Assembly (NCBI RefSeq): GCF_024746795.1
Contig: NZ_CP080523.1
Span: 682,001-746,000, forward strand
Direction of reading: 5' to 3'
DNA length: 64,000 nucleotides
From: Mesorhizobium sp. AR10
GTDB lineage: Bacteria; Pseudomonadota; Alphaproteobacteria; Rhizobiales; Rhizobiaceae
Each line of letters begins with the position of its first letter. The stretch's first letter is position 1. Positions 43,201 to 52,788 of this stretch are shown here, in pieces. Under the pieces are notes generated by a model. The model did no database searches. It worked only from the letters and a program-made list of their open reading frames with translations, and was not told where the DNA came from. Made by a program: the position numbers and the translations under genes.

Positions 43201-43837
43201 CCCGGCGCGCCTCCTCGACATCCATGAGTGGGATGTCGGAGGCGCTTGTCATCTTGAAGGTCGCGACTGCGACGAAGGTCGCGATGTCGAGACCGGGCGA
43301 TGGTCCATGAGCGATCCTGTCCGTCGAAAGGTGATATATTCTCACCGGCCTGCTGACGTTCTTCAGCGCTCGCTCGCCCAGCAGAGCGAAGCGGTGGCTT
43401 GCCGAGCCGCCGAGCGCGGAATAGACCGCTTCGGAAATGCAAACACCGCCCGGCTCCGCCACACGCTGAATTCGTTCGGCGATGTTCACGCCGTCGCCAT
43501 AGACGTTGTTGCGATCGACGATGATGTCGCCGAGATTGATGCCGATCCTGAAGTCGAGGACGCGCTTGCCCGAGGCGCGCGCCGTTGCAAGAGCATGCTG
43601 GGCCTCTTCACCAGCCGAGACCGCTCCTGTCACGGTCGAGAACTCGGCAAGCACGGCATCGCCTGGATGGTAAATGATCGTTCCGCCATGGCGTTCGAAG
43701 GTTTTGCGGAAAACCTCGAAGCTTTCCGTCAGCGCCTCGTGCGTGGCCAGTTCGTCGGCGCCTGTCTCCGAGCAATAGCCGACCGCGTCCCCATAGAGCA
43801 GGACGGCAAGTCGCCTGGTCGGCATCGCAGTCGCCAT
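40232..43837 (-). CDS. Adenylate/guanylate cyclase-like, AAA ATPase and TPR regulator
   Basis: About 1201 residues. The first 165 residues form a class III cyclase domain (LAVLLYGDAVGYCSE, PGDAVLAEF, NVYGDGVNIAERIQ) with both metal-binding Asp. A second cyclase-like domain (about 180-350) is degenerate. An AAA/STAND-type ATPase follows with VGEAGIGKTRLAEE, and the C-terminal 450 residues are TPR-like helices (LADAYLGSVFFPQGRVDDCY type). This architecture is common in large signalling proteins of rhizobia. Convergent with the redox operon. ATG 43837 is preferred over 43867. Confidence 0.88.
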   Translation of the reverse strand: MATAMPTRRLAVLLYGDAVGYCSETGADELATHEALTESFEVFRKTFERHGGTIIYHPGDAVLAEFSTVTGAVSAGEEAQHALATARASGKRVLDFRIGINLGDIIVDRNNVYGDGVNIAERIQRVAEPGGVCISEAVYSALGGSASHRFALLGERALKNVSRPVRIYHLSTDRIAHGPSPGLDIATFVAVATFKMTSASDIPLMDVEEARRATNAFEQLLRGIVGKKGGTIVSRAADRYIAGFGIEATQESAIFTCLGAALTFAQAADEVTRELGKTFTWRVGVDCGLALVETQTSSGECDIHGPVVANSLWLAEQSSTPGVYMTSEIFQAVGDRFDAVSVESATRNAAPGQIWKAVNGRAKPLARQTAFVGRQVELMQLRSLLTAVFSARRGCVVTIVGEAGIGKTRLAEEATECEAANCRCLRIEPHEFSVASSSSSVAGLLLADLLRTEGLATADMDLLLAEMKSRGWLQERQFPFVYDLLNLPIPISLLGQYSLLDDQARKLGKQAVVVDIVCKASRLTPLVVIINNAEIADHSELSFLRDIAKLVANLPIAVLMTSRVANVLEASGRNGATADQTGMLLSLGSLPDDDCRQIAAQFSSIAAHLVDDCISRSGGNPLFLVQLLRHIDASADSAIPATIMDAIKTRLAHLPRSDGLALRALAVAGARASTEMLRFLLMDSSYDPRTLAQGGLIELIDETWVFNHPLIRDVTYASTTASQRRKLHQSAAEWFAGTNAVLRAEHLEKAADQQTAEAFRQAATEQLQSLRYAEALALAERGLRWARTDPQRRDLLLLKAQVLLAMGLTGSAITVAGEVVQLPSASNDLATIQAWLVLAKCHASVDRYADALRFLDLAENAALERGCTKELAQAHYLRGSVFFPQGRVDDCYRQHDAARLTARKADCAETEVLALSGLGDAEYARGRMRSAHALFRQCVQMSDERGWRRTAVENHHMVATAAHYFIPLREALSQGLAALERARQIAHRRAELCCLSFLSVISFDLGLLDEADAYATQAQSLARELGARRFEPLNLTFLAKVLRLRGQHAQAREVLDEALRASEDVGMSYNGARVLGEIALCEPDARKRKAVLKQGEALLAAGCIGSNHLWFYRDAIDASLAHGDLDDATRLADALARYTQHEPMAWADVVVRRCRILTDSRNGSPDDQIARSAAELSGIAERLHYGTFTADVPGLKLMVMA

Positions 43838-43917
43838 CGTCTCCCACCCCTTAGACAAGCCGTTCAAGGTACCGCTGTCGGTCGCAACCAGGCTACAACG
43901 TCAGACGATGTCGTAAA

Positions 43918-44619
43918 TCAGGCTATGGCGGCCATGGCGAAGTCGGTGCGGAACCGACCTTCATCCAAAATGACGATCTGGCCGCGACGGAGCTGCACAT
44001 ATCCCAGCGACTCCAACCGGTTCAGTTCCTTCGTCACCGCCTCGCGATGGGAGCCGACCCGCGCCGCAATTTCATAGTGCGTTGGAGCCGGGCGAATTGT
44101 CACCGCTGTGCCCTCACGCCGGCCGTTCTTGGCCAGGCGGGCCAATTCGAAATGCATGCGGTCATGCGCGTTGAGGGCGATTACTTGAAGAAGCCGTTCC
44201 GAAAGCGCCCTGGATTTTGCCGTCAGCAGACGCAGCAGCTGAATTGTAAAGTCGAAATTGGAAGCGACCAACGCCAGCAGGTCGGTAGATTTCATTCTCG
44301 CGACCGTGGTGTCTTCGATCGCAAATACGTCGGCGGCTCGCGGCAATCCATCGATCGCCGAAAGCTCTCCAAACAGGTCTCCGGTCTCGATCTCGGAATA
44401 TATGAGCTCGCGCCCTTCCCGAGAGTAGTTCTTCACGTGAACTCGACCCTCGAGAATAAAAAACACATCGCTTGTATCTTCTAGAGCCGAAAGGATCTGT
44501 CTGCCTTTCGCGTACTGGCAAACCAAACACTTGTCGACAACAGCTTGCAGTTCCTTGTCCGCGAGTGAAGCGAATAAGCCTACGCAGCGAAACAAAGGCA
44601 ATGTTATCGCCGTCTTCAT
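43918..44619 (-). CDS. Crp/Fnr-family transcription regulator
   Basis: 233 residues. Cyclic nucleotide-binding-like domain (GRQILSALEDTSDVFFILEG, GDLFGELSAIDGLPRAADV) and a C-terminal HTH_Crp (PTHYEIAARVGSHREAVTKE, LESLGYVQLRRGQ). No Fnr-type Cys4 cluster; GELSAIDGLPRAA matches the cNMP-binding type. ATG 44619 is likely. It precedes the cyclase-domain gene by about 80 bases on the same strand, so cyclase product and this receptor could be a functional pair. Confidence 0.9.
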   Translation of the reverse strand: MKTAITLPLFRCVGLFASLADKELQAVVDKCLVCQYAKGRQILSALEDTSDVFFILEGRVHVKNYSREGRELIYSEIETGDLFGELSAIDGLPRAADVFAIEDTTVARMKSTDLLALVASNFDFTIQLLRLLTAKSRALSERLLQVIALNAHDRMHFELARLAKNGRREGTAVTIRPAPTHYEIAARVGSHREAVTKELNRLESLGYVQLRRGQIVILDEGRFRTDFAMAAIA

Positions 44620-44799
44620 ATCTCGCCTCAAAGGTATATTAGCAAGCAATTGTCCTCTGTGGAGAACTCCCTGTCAATCGCAAATAGCGGCGCTGTCGCC
44701 GCTCCGTCGAGTTGCGCGGAGAACCGATGGGCGCTGAATTCATCGAGGGGCGTTTCGCAGCGGCCGGTCGCTGTGAGTTCGGCTGTGGCGTCGCCCACG

Positions 44800-44955
44800 C
44801 GGCCTTGGAGCGGCGGGGCTTCCTTACGTCGCACATGTCGTCGATATGAAGATCGATGAGTTCGCCGAAAGTTTTCAGGCGCGCTATACGAGATTTGGTT
44901 GGCGTCCCACCACGATCCACTTGGCGCTCGGCTTCGGTTGCCTAGCGTCGCTCGC
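44800..44955 (-). pseudogene. Tyrosine integrase, N-terminal relic
   Basis: Minus-strand frame reads ATEAERQVDRGGTPTKSR, TFGELIDLHIDDMCDVRKP, the N-terminal arm and core-binding start of phage/island integrases. A stop replaces the usual Trp just before (R*ATEAE), and the catalytic domain is absent. A sign of a lost mobile element. Confidence 0.6.
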
Positions 44956-45002
44956 AGTATGGCCTCGTGACGGAGAGGGCTTGGGGTCTAAATTATGTCC
45001 GA

Positions 45003-45025
45003 CCAGCACCCCCTTGCGGTGCTGG
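45003..45025 (-). terminator. Hairpin directly after ptuB
   Basis: CCAGCACC and GGTGCTGG arms (8 bp) with a seven-base loop start one base beyond the ptuB stop codon on the minus strand. No run of T follows, so it may act as a transcript-stabilising or weak terminator stem. Confidence 0.4.
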
Positions 45026-45026
45026 C

Positions 45027-46076
45027 TCAGCTTAGATACTTCGAAATCCATGCCCTGACCAGCTCGGAATAGGGTTCCTGCGGGTCGGCCATGCGTCTAA
45101 GCTGTGCGAGCGTGTCTCGTCGAAACCCTTCGATGCCTCGCTTGATTTTCGCATTGAATGCGATGTCTTTGCCAAGCTGCTGTGCCTGAGCTGCGGAACT
45201 TCCGGCAATTTGGGCGTTCTTGCCTGCGGTTTCACCATCGATCTCCTCAATGACTTCGGCTAGGCCGATACCGAGTTCCAAAATAAACTCGATGTCGCGT
45301 AGCACTTTCGTTCGAGCCTGGACGAGGCTCAAGCGGTTAAGCCCGTACACTTGGATGGACACCAAGCCCACCGCGCTTACGCCCGCTTGGGCAGCCAAGG
45401 CGACGAGATCAGCGGGAGCGCCATTCTGCGCCTGACCAGGAGCCTGCAGTGCCTGCCCCGTCAACTTCGGGAACACCAGGCCGATGAGATGGTCCCGATC
45501 AATGTGGAAGGTGAGATGCTCCCGTGGATCGTCTCGTGTTGGGTCCAGTAGGAGCCGATGTTCCGCAAGCAGCGCATCTCCGGGACTTCGAGCCCGTCCC
45601 CTCTCTGTTGCCAAAGGAAATGCCGAAGACTTACCCAGTGACATTTTTCTCGTTCGGTCGAATTCGCCGCTCGATAGCAACTTGACGATGCTCCCGATGG
45701 CAATGTCCGGCGTCTTTTGTTCGCGTCGACGATTGCAGTCGATGCAACTGGGCAAAAGGTTGTTCCAGTCCATCGCCAGCCAGTAATAACCAAGATGACC
45801 CGCAACGCCTTCGACCTCGCCCTTGGGACGATAGTGCTCGACATCGACGGGCTGTGTGCTTGCAAAAAAGCTCTCGCAGTACGCACACTTTCCGTGGAAG
45901 AGCCGCTCAAGTTCGACCTTGACGGCGTTCTCCTTGTAGCGTGCAAACTCAAACGCCTTTGCCGCGTCCGGTCCGGCCATATGGTCGAGAACGCGATCAA
46001 GTTCCGTCTTACCCTGCTTGTCAGGCTTGTGCAGGATGGAAGGCTCTGTACTTTGCGACCGGTCGACGCGCCTCAT
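45027..46076 (-). CDS. ptuB: Septu-like HNH nuclease PtuB
   Basis: 349 residues. An HNH-type zinc nuclease pattern is clear: GKCAYCESFF, then DVEHYRPKGEV and LLPSCIDCNRRREQ, as in PtuB of Septu defence systems. The N-terminal 50 residues and a C-terminal helical region (LELGIGLAEVIEEIDG) complete it. Its ATG overlaps the ptuA stop (ATGA), a strong sign of joint function. In Septu, PtuA ATPase and PtuB nuclease act together against phage. PtuB appears intact although PtuA is broken. Confidence 0.88.
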   Translation of the reverse strand: MRRVDRSQSTEPSILHKPDKQGKTELDRVLDHMAGPDAAKAFEFARYKENAVKVELERLFHGKCAYCESFFASTQPVDVEHYRPKGEVEGVAGHLGYYWLAMDWNNLLPSCIDCNRRREQKTPDIAIGSIVKLLSSGEFDRTRKMSLGKSSAFPLATERGRARSPGDALLAEHRLLLDPTRDDPREHLTFHIDRDHLIGLVFPKLTGQALQAPGQAQNGAPADLVALAAQAGVSAVGLVSIQVYGLNRLSLVQARTKVLRDIEFILELGIGLAEVIEEIDGETAGKNAQIAGSSAAQAQQLGKDIAFNAKIKRGIEGFRRDTLAQLRRMADPQEPYSELVRAWISKYLS

Positions 46077-47980
46077 CCGAGCAGATCCCCCAGGTAAGAC
46101 TTAACGGCGTCCTTGGCACGCTGACGCTTGTCGTCGTTGCTGCTCTTGTCGCGTTCTCTGCGACTGGCAACATATTCGGCCACCGCTTCCTGCACGAGCC
46201 TGCTGACTTCGGTCTTTCCATAAGGCAAACCATTGCTGATTTCATTTCGAAACGAGCGCAGTATGGTTTGCTCACGTTCGGACAGCCGCCAACGCTCCTC
46301 CCTTGTCCGGAGAAATTCCTCTTCTTTTTTGAGAATCGCGGGTACTTCGGCGAATGCCGTTTCGATCCGCCGATCATCAGTGGTGAATAACTGAAAGATG
46401 TCTGAGGTCAGAAGTTGGTCGATGGTCAGATTTTCGATGTTTGGGAAGTCGCTAATTTGCTCAACGATTTCGTTCATGCTGCTCTCGACCGCCCCGTCTC
46501 GATTCCGGAAACGGTTCAACATCATGACTTCTCCCGCGAACATACCTCTGAGACATAGGGGATCGTGGCTGGTTAGGATAAATGTCGAGCGAGGAAGTGC
46601 GCGGCGTAAACCGGAGACAATCTGCATCTTCCAACGCGGATGTAGGTGGGCTTCGATCTCATCAATCAAGATGATGGCGCGAGCGTGGCGTGCAGCGCGG
46701 TGGTCATTCTTCGACAGCTCAAACAGTCGAGAGAAGATGTCACAGACCACGGCAAGAACCGCTCGGTAGCCCGATGACACCACGCCCAGGCGCTGCCTCA
46801 GCATTCCTGGGGGATTCTTGCGTTCAATGTTGATTGCACAATATTCCTTGCCGTCTTGGTCATGCCCCACTTCAATGTTTCGAAAATGACCGTCGATCTG
46901 AATGATATGCCGCAGAGCGCTCACGACTTCGTTGAGCGACTCCGGAGAATTTCTGGATAGTTCGATCAGCCAGGGCTCCGGATTTGAGATTACCTGATCG
47001 CGTCTGAAAAGTGTGTCGATGTGGCGGACGACATCATCGCGTTGTTCCCTGTCAAAGAGCCTATGGGCGCCATAGGCGAAGACCAGGGGATGATGAGCGT
47101 CGGTGTCGTCGCCGAAGATGCCGTTGGTGCGATCGAGCACCAACTTCAAGGTAGGAGCATCGTTGTAGAATTCGACCTCAATCGATCCACGATTTATTGG
47201 CTTGTGGCCGGCGCTTCCCATGTATTCGGGATCCATCAAAAGATCCGATGGGCTTTCTTGAAGTTGGTTGCGCAAGTCGGTAGGAATGCAAGTCAATGCA
47301 ATCGCCTCTAGGATGCTGCTCTTCCCAGTCGCATTTTCGCCTAGAATTAAAAGGCATGGAGCGTCCGGCACGTCGCTGAACTCATTGGGCACGGACATAG
47401 CAACAGCGACTTCAGGCATCTGCGCTTTCATATTGAACTCGATGGACTCCAATGACTTGAAGTTCTCGATCCGAACGCGTTTGATGCGAGGATGAGCGAG
47501 ATCCACGTCAGGTTTTGGGAGCGTTTCCTCGATCGGCGCTACCGACTGCGGGAGACCCCGGTTCTCGTCCAGTCGTCGCACTTCTTCAATCGCGTCATGA
47601 ATGAAGGTATAGGCATCGCCGTCGCGCCACAGGCGGGCAATGGCGGAACCGATTGCGGTTGGCGCAAGGTTCAGTTTTCGCTTCGTCTGACGCCGGATTT
47701 CGCGGCCAATGCGCAGAGCGAAGAGATATGCAGCACTCGGATATGGCGCGGACGATTGGAGCGACGGATAGGACTGGTCACTCGACGGACGGTCGAGCAT
47801 TTCCTTGATCATTTGTATCAGGAATAGCCTCCGTTCCTCGACGAGCGTCGGTCTATTCAAAGCGAAATGAGCAATTGTCGGATCTGCTCTTCTGTTCCCG
47901 GTGAATCGCCCGTCGGAGCGGACCTGGAACGCCTGCGTGATGCGCCTTTCGCCTGGGTAGTACAGGACTTGATCTTCATC
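46073..47980 (-). pseudogene. ptuA: Septu-like ATPase PtuA, 3' part (split by IS630 element)
   Basis: 635 codons before the stop, starting at Asp next to the insertion. An N-terminal region (about 130 residues) is followed by an ABC/SMC-like ATPase: RIENFKSLESIEF, Walker A ILGENATGKSSILEA, a GVVSSGYRAVLAV signature and Walker B RAIILIDEIEAHLHPRW with TSHD (about residue 440 of the full protein). The frame is open up to the IS630 left TA at 47981 and has no ATG there; TTG 47860 could start a shortened protein. Joining to 49096-49027 gives an intact frame of 659 residues. Confidence 0.85.
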
Positions 47981-47995
47981 TAGAGCACGTCCTGT

Positions 47996-48625
47996 TTAAT
48001 TTGGGTCATATCCGGCGGCCTGGAAGTAGTTGGCGCATTCGGCTGGCGTGAACTGATCAAGGAGTGAGCCGACCGCATCCCACAGAGCGGTGATGGTTCT
48101 CTCGGCCTTGGCGCGTAGGAGTGCCTTGAGTTTTGAGAAGGCATTCTCGATGGGATTAAAGTCGGGGCTATAGGGCGGCAGGAACATGAGCCTTGCGCCG
48201 GCGGTCTCGATCGCGTCCCGAACGCCGGCCGCCTTGTGGGCGGGCAGGTTGTCCATCACGACGATGTCGCCCTCCGACAGGGTCGGGACCAGCACCTGCT
48301 CGACATAGGCCAGGAACACGTTGCCGTTCATGGCGCCGTCGTAGACGAATGGGGCGGTCATGCCCGTCAGCCGCAGTGCGCCGGTGAAAGTGGTGGTTTT
48401 CCAATGGCCGTGCGGCACGCCTGCCCGGCAGCGCTCACCGCATGGCGCACGGCCCCGCAGCCGGGCCATCTTGGTCGATAATCCAGTTTCATCGATGAAC
48501 ACCAGCTTTGCCGGATCGAGATCGAGTTGGCCGTCGAACCACGCGCGACGACGCTTCAGGATGTCGGGACGATCCTGCTCCAGTGCATGTGCGGACTTTT
48601 TTGAACGTCCAGCCGTGCTGGCCAA
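47996..48625 (-). CDS. IS630 transposase, catalytic frame
   Basis: 209 residues with the DDE core: [35 protein letters not shown] and [18 protein letters not shown]. The reading starts after the A-run and lacks the DNA-binding part, so it is normally made as a fusion by -1 frameshift at AAAAAA (48597-48602) within the first frame. Catalytic Asp, Asp and Glu are all present. Confidence 0.9.
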   Translation of the reverse strand: MASTAGRSKKSAHALEQDRPDILKRRRAWFDGQLDLDPAKLVFIDETGLSTKMARLRGRAPCGERCRAGVPHGHWKTTTFTGALRLTGMTAPFVYDGAMNGNVFLAYVEQVLVPTLSEGDIVVMDNLPAHKAAGVRDAIETAGARLMFLPPYSPDFNPIENAFSKLKALLRAKAERTITALWDAVGSLLDQFTPAECANYFQAAGYDPN

Positions 48626-48938
48626 GCCAGGCGCTTAAGGCACTGCGACTGATCCGAGCCGATCGTTCGACCGCCAGCCGTTCCACCATCTCATTAAGCG
48701 TGATGTCCTTGCGTTCATCGATCAGCCCGACGAGGAAGGCTTCATGCGTATCGAGGCTGGACCCGCGTCGGCGGCCTTGTCGCCTCGGCCCCAGTTCGCC
48801 GATCTTTGCCCGAGCGATCCAACGGATCGCACTCGATATACCAACCCCGAACCGCGCCGCAGCCCGCCGGGCCGACATGCCGGCGTCCGAGGCCTGCAGA
48901 ACCCGAGACCGAAGATCTTCGCTCAATGCTCTTCCCAT
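48489..48938 (-). CDS. IS630 transposase, DNA-binding frame
   Basis: About 149 residues. Starts [20 protein letters not shown] and holds two HTH motifs ([34 protein letters not shown]). After GWTFKK the frame continues into nonsense ([10 protein letters not shown]), while the -1 frame after AAAAAAG continues as [12 protein letters not shown]. This is a typical programmed frameshift site of IS630 elements. Confidence 0.88.
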   Translation of the reverse strand: MGRALSEDLRSRVLQASDAGMSARRAAARFGVGISSAIRWIARAKIGELGPRRQGRRRGSSLDTHEAFLVGLIDERKDITLNEMVERLAVERSARISRSALSAWLGQHGWTFKKVRTCTGAGSSRHPEASSRVVRRPTRSRSGKAGVHR

Positions 48939-49026
48939 CATCCACCTCATGAAAGTGGATGTTGAATCACACCGCCAACGCCCTCGTCACATCACAATCG
49001 ATTCATCGATCCCCGGATGTGCTCTA

Positions 49027-49096
49027 GATCTTCGGCCGCCGCCGCGGCACCCCTTAACTCGGCGACCACATCGCCCCTTGCATGTTCCAATGTCAT
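49027..49096 (-). pseudogene. ptuA: Septu-like ATPase PtuA, 5' part
   Basis: ATG 49096 preceded by a GGAGG site nine bases upstream, reading MTLEHARGDVVAELRGAA, then AAEDL, with the last codon completed by the TA of the insertion site. In phase with 47980 across the IS630 element. About 23 codons. Confidence 0.8.
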
Positions 49097-49130
49097 GGCC
49101 CGAAACCTCCATGTTCATCGGCCTCTTGCG

Positions 49131-49154
49131 AGGTGCCTCGGCGCATCGCTTACG
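49131..49154. repeat. IS66-type terminus, copy 2
   Basis: The same 24 bases as at 12996-13019 (AGGTGCCTCGGCGCATCGCTTACG). It lies between the start region of ptuA and a truncated methyltransferase gene, with no IS66 body on its left. It marks a recombination or deletion scar. Confidence 0.75.
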
Positions 49155-49676
49155 GACAAGAAGGGTGTCGGCGCCGTCATTCCGACATCGATCCATACCG
49201 CGCGACGAATGGCGAGTGTGGTCAAGCCATGGTCCGGATTGCCGGTGCTGGAACTCGGCGCCGGTACAGGCGTGATCACCAAGGCGATCCTGGCGCGCGG
49301 CGTCGCGCCGCGCCAACTGGTCTCGGTCGAGTATTCCAGGAATTTCTTTGACGGCCTGACGCAGCGCCTTCCAGGTGTGGATTTCCGATTGGGCGATGCA
49401 TTTCAACTCGATCAGGTGCTGGGCGATCGCCGAGGCGAACAGTTCGACTGTGTTGTCAGCACCGTGCCGATGCTGAGCTTTCCGATGGGAAAACGCGTTG
49501 TCCTGCTTGAGGATCTGCTTGCCCGCATTCCTCCCGGCCGGCCGATCATCCAGATTACGTATGGGCCGCTGTCACCGGTGATCAAGATGCCCGACCGCTA
49601 TGTGGTTTCACACAACGACTTCATCGTCCGCAACATCCCGCCGGCTCAGCTTTGGACCTATCGGCGCGCGATCTGA
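49155..49676 (+). pseudogene. PmtA-like phospholipid N-methyltransferase, 5'-truncated
   Basis: About 173 codons to the stop at 49676. VGAVIPTSIHTARRMASVV and PVLELGAGTGVITKAILARG show the SAM-binding fold of the rhizobial PmtA type that methylates phosphatidylethanolamine. The N terminus is missing and the frame begins at the IS66 terminus. An internal ATG at 49207 could make a shortened protein, unlikely to be active because substrate residues are lost. Confidence 0.7.
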
Positions 49677-49837
49677 GCATGTGTGTTAATGCCCACCGAC
49701 CGGTATCCGGCACCTGTTGGCGTGCTGTCAGCAGGCCGCCCGCGGCCAAGTTACTGAAGCAAAAAGGAACTGCGATTTGGAGAAATACGTCAGCGACAAA
49801 CTCCACGGGATCCGGGTGACGGAGCCAAGCTGAACTA

Positions 49838-50899
49838 TCATGGCTCGATCACGAACGATAGCGCCCTTTTTATGTCCGGCCTCTTTATATCGTCAGCAAC
49901 TACATTCGACTGCTTCCTGGCACCCGCAGCTGGAGCCCGTACATGACAGGCCACTACCCGCCCGTCGGCCATCGGCATCAGGGCTGGCACTTCGATGCGA
50001 CAACGCTCGACCGCAAGCGGGCAGCGCGGATGGAACGCACAGCCACTCGGCGGATTGATCGGGCTCGGCACCTCACCCTCGACAGGCGCCTCTAGCCGAA
50101 CATGTGTGGGATCCGGCACAGGTGCAGCGGCGATAAGGGCTTCCGTATATGGATGAACCGGGTTGGCGAAGAGGGCCTCGCATGTGGCGAGTTCCACGAT
50201 CCGCCCGAGATACATGACCGCGACGCGATGGCCGAGATGCTCCACGACGCCGAGGTCATGCGAAATGAAGACGTAGGCGATGCCCAGTTGCTGCTGAAGG
50301 TCCATAAGTAGATTTAGGATCTGTGCCTGCACGGAGACATCCAGGGCAGAAACCGCCTCGTCGGCGATGATTATCGACGGCTTCAGCGCCAGTGCCCGCG
50401 CAATGCCGAGCCGCTGGCGTTGACCACCCGATAGCTCGGACGGCAGCCTGTGCGTCATTTCGGGCGACATTCCTACCTTGTGAAGAAGGTCTGCTGCAAG
50501 CGCATGGTGTTGCTTGTGGCTGAGTCGCTCATAGTTCTCGACAGGTTCCGTGATGATCTGTCCTGCGGTGAGACGAGGATTGAGCGACAAGTAAGGATCC
50601 TGAAACACCATCTGCATTTGACGGCGATACGCGCGCAACTCATGTTTCTTGAGGCCTGCAATATCGGTTCCGTCGATCAGCACGCGCCCACCCGTCGGCT
50701 CGACGAGCCGCATCAGGAGCCGCGCGACGGTGGACTTGCCACAGCCGGATTCGCCGACGATGCAGAGTGTCTCGCCCGCCTCGACGGAAAAGGATACATC
50801 CTCCACCGCCCGGATCACCGGAATGCTTTTCCGGAAGATTCCCGCACCGAGCGGATAATGCTTGGTGAGATTCTCGACTTTCAGCAAAGGACCACTCAT
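49838..50899 (-). CDS. Peptide ABC transporter ATPase (DppF/OppF-like)
   Basis: 353 residues. Walker [15 protein letters not shown], signature [15 protein letters not shown], Walker [12 protein letters not shown] and the C-terminal oligopeptide cassette end with Cys-rich [17 protein letters not shown] 50899 overlaps the stop of the DppD-like gene (ATGA). Last gene of a five-gene minus-strand peptide/nickel-class (PepT family) importer operon. It powers uptake with its partner ATPase. Confidence 0.9.
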   Translation of the reverse strand: MSGPLLKVENLTKHYPLGAGIFRKSIPVIRAVEDVSFSVEAGETLCIVGESGCGKSTVARLLMRLVEPTGGRVLIDGTDIAGLKKHELRAYRRQMQMVFQDPYLSLNPRLTAGQIITEPVENYERLSHKQHHALAADLLHKVGMSPEMTHRLPSELSGGQRQRLGIARALALKPSIIIADEAVSALDVSVQAQILNLLMDLQQQLGIAYVFISHDLGVVEHLGHRVAVMYLGRIVELATCEALFANPVHPYTEALIAAAPVPDPTHVRLEAPVEGEVPSPINPPSGCAFHPRCPLAVERCRIEVPALMPMADGRVVACHVRAPAAGARKQSNVVADDIKRPDIKRALSFVIEP

Positions 50900-51903
50900 G
50901 CGCCCATCACCTCTTCGGCGCGCCAGCAAGCCGCGGCGTGGCTCGACCCGATATCCCGCAGGATGGGCGGCTTGTCGCGGCAAATGTCGATAGCGAACGG
51001 GCAGCGAGGAGCAAAGCTGCATCCGACTACGGGCTCGCGCAGACTTGGAACAATGCCGGGAATTTCTGGAAGGCGGCGCTGTCGGCCGCGCCGCCGGTCA
51101 GGCACCGATCGCATGAGGCCCTGAGTGTAGGGATGCGCGGGACGCGCGAAGAGATCAATTACGGTCGCTTGTTCTACGATACGGCCAGCGTACATCACGA
51201 TCACGCGTTGGCACGTTTCGGCTACAACGCCCAGATCGTGCGTGATGAACATCACGGCCGTTCCCATGCGTTCTTTCAGATCGACGATCAGCCGCAGGAT
51301 CTGTGCCTGGATGGTGACGTCGAGCGCAGTCGTCGGCTCGTCGGCGATCAACAGTTCGGGCGAGCAGGCAAGAGCCATGGCGATCATGGCGCGCTGGCGC
51401 ATGCCGCCTGACATTTCGTGGGGATAGTTGTTGACGCGACGCTCGGGATCCGCGATGCGGACGAGACGGAGCATCTCCTCGGCCTTTGCCATGGCCACCG
51501 ACCGGGACGCTTTCGTGTGGATTTGTACCGCCTCGGCGATCTGGTTGCCGACCGTATAGACCGGGTTCAGGCTCGTCATCGGCTCCTGGAAGATCATGGC
51601 GATCTGGTCGCCGCGGACCTTTCGTATCTCGCGATCGGACAGCTCAAGCAGGTCGCGTCCGTGAAAGCGGATCTCGCCGCCGACCGTCCTGGCGCTTAGC
51701 TTCGGCAGCAGGCGAAGGATGGAAAGAGCGGTGACGCTCTTCCCGCATCCGGACTCGCCGACGACGCCAAGCGTCTCGCCTTTCTTTACCTGGAAGCTGA
51801 TGCCGCCCAGGGCACGGGTGACGCTTTCTTCGCCGTAAAAGTGCGTCTCAAGGTCTCGAACGTCGAGAAGCACGTCCTCCGCTGCTGATTCTCGCATTAG
51901 CAT
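50896..51903 (-). CDS. Peptide ABC transporter ATPase (DppD/OppD-like)
   Basis: 335 residues from ATG 51903. Walker [16 protein letters not shown], signature [15 protein letters not shown], Walker [12 protein letters not shown], and the C-terminal [14 protein letters not shown] segment typical for this subfamily. It follows the permease stop after one base. An upstream frame up to 51987 overlaps the permease gene and is unlikely. Confidence 0.9.
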   Translation of the reverse strand: MLMRESAAEDVLLDVRDLETHFYGEESVTRALGGISFQVKKGETLGVVGESGCGKSVTALSILRLLPKLSARTVGGEIRFHGRDLLELSDREIRKVRGDQIAMIFQEPMTSLNPVYTVGNQIAEAVQIHTKASRSVAMAKAEEMLRLVRIADPERRVNNYPHEMSGGMRQRAMIAMALACSPELLIADEPTTALDVTIQAQILRLIVDLKERMGTAVMFITHDLGVVAETCQRVIVMYAGRIVEQATVIDLFARPAHPYTQGLMRSVPDRRRGRQRRLPEIPGIVPSLREPVVGCSFAPRCPFAIDICRDKPPILRDIGSSHAAACWRAEEVMGA

Positions 51904-51904
51904 A

Positions 51905-52786
51905 TCAACGCCTCCGCTTCGCGCGGGGGTCGAACAGGTCGCGCAGGCCGTCCCCGAGCAGGTTGACGGCAAGGACCATGACGGCAAGGCAGATGCCAGG
52001 GGCGAACACCGTGAATGGGGCGATGGTGAGATACAGTCGAGAGCTTGAAATCATATTGCCCCAGCTCGGAATCTCGGGCGGAACGCCCACGCCGAGGAAG
52101 CTCAGCCCGGCCTCTGTCAAAATTGCGTCGGCGCAGACAATGGCGCTCTGCACCATAAGTGGCGGAATGGTGCTCGGCAGGATATGGCGCCACAGTACCT
52201 TCGGCAGGCGCGCACCGCCGCAGACGGCGGCCTCCACATAAGGACGCTCCCGGACACCCAGAACTACCGAACGAACCAGGCGGGTGACGCTTGGCAGCTG
52301 GGGGATCGTGATGGCAACGATCAGGATACCGATCCCGGGGCCCGTCAGGGAAATAAGGGCAATGGCCAGCAGAAAGGTCGGGATAGACATCAGGCCGTCC
52401 ATGACCCGCATGACGATATTGTCGAAGCCGCGGCTATAGCCGGCAAGAACTCCGATCAGAAGCCCGCCTAAAGCCGCGCCCGCCGCCGCCGTCAATCCCA
52501 CTATGAGTGAGATCCGGGCGCCAAACACCGTTCGCGCAAAGACATCCCGGCCCAGATTGTCACTCCCGAACCACATTTCGGCGGAAGGCGGCTGGAGGCG
52601 CTTGAATGGATCAATGTTCAATGGATCGCCCGCGTAAAGCGGGGCACCGAGCGCCAGGAAGATCAAGAGCACGAGGAGGCCACCGCCTATCACGACCAGC
52701 GGATGCCGCCTTGCCAGACGGGGAAGGTCAGATATTAGAAGGCGCCCCGTCGAGACGTATTCAACTGATGCGGAGAGGAGCGTCAT
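51905..52786 (-). CDS. Peptide ABC transporter permease (DppC-like)
   Basis: 293 residues with N-terminal hydrophobic helix ([16 protein letters not shown]), [20 protein letters not shown], about six membrane segments and the EAA-type coupling loop [20 protein letters not shown]. Forms the transmembrane pore with the DppB-like protein, whose stop is two bases upstream. Confidence 0.92.
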   Translation of the reverse strand: MTLLSASVEYVSTGRLLISDLPRLARRHPLVVIGGGLLVLLIFLALGAPLYAGDPLNIDPFKRLQPPSAEMWFGSDNLGRDVFARTVFGARISLIVGLTAAAGAALGGLLIGVLAGYSRGFDNIVMRVMDGLMSIPTFLLAIALISLTGPGIGILIVAITIPQLPSVTRLVRSVVLGVRERPYVEAAVCGGARLPKVLWRHILPSTIPPLMVQSAIVCADAILTEAGLSFLGVGVPPEIPSWGNMISSSRLYLTIAPFTVFAPGICLAVMVLAVNLLGDGLRDLFDPRAKRRR

Positions 52787-52788
52787 TA

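Larger units (their letters stand above)
47983..49024 (-). mobile_element. IS630-family insertion sequence
   Basis: About 1042 bp between TA duplicates at 47981-47982 and 49025-49026. Ends are inverted: GAGCACGTCC on the left and GGATGTGCTC on the right (one mismatch). It carries two overlapping minus-strand transposase frames. It has inserted in the ptuA gene, and removing it plus one TA restores the frame. Confidence 0.9.

Noticed and set aside
49017..49676. Full-length methyltransferase gene from 49017
   Set aside because: The first part of that frame runs over the IS630 end, antisense ptuA and the IS66 terminus; genuine homology begins only at about 49155.
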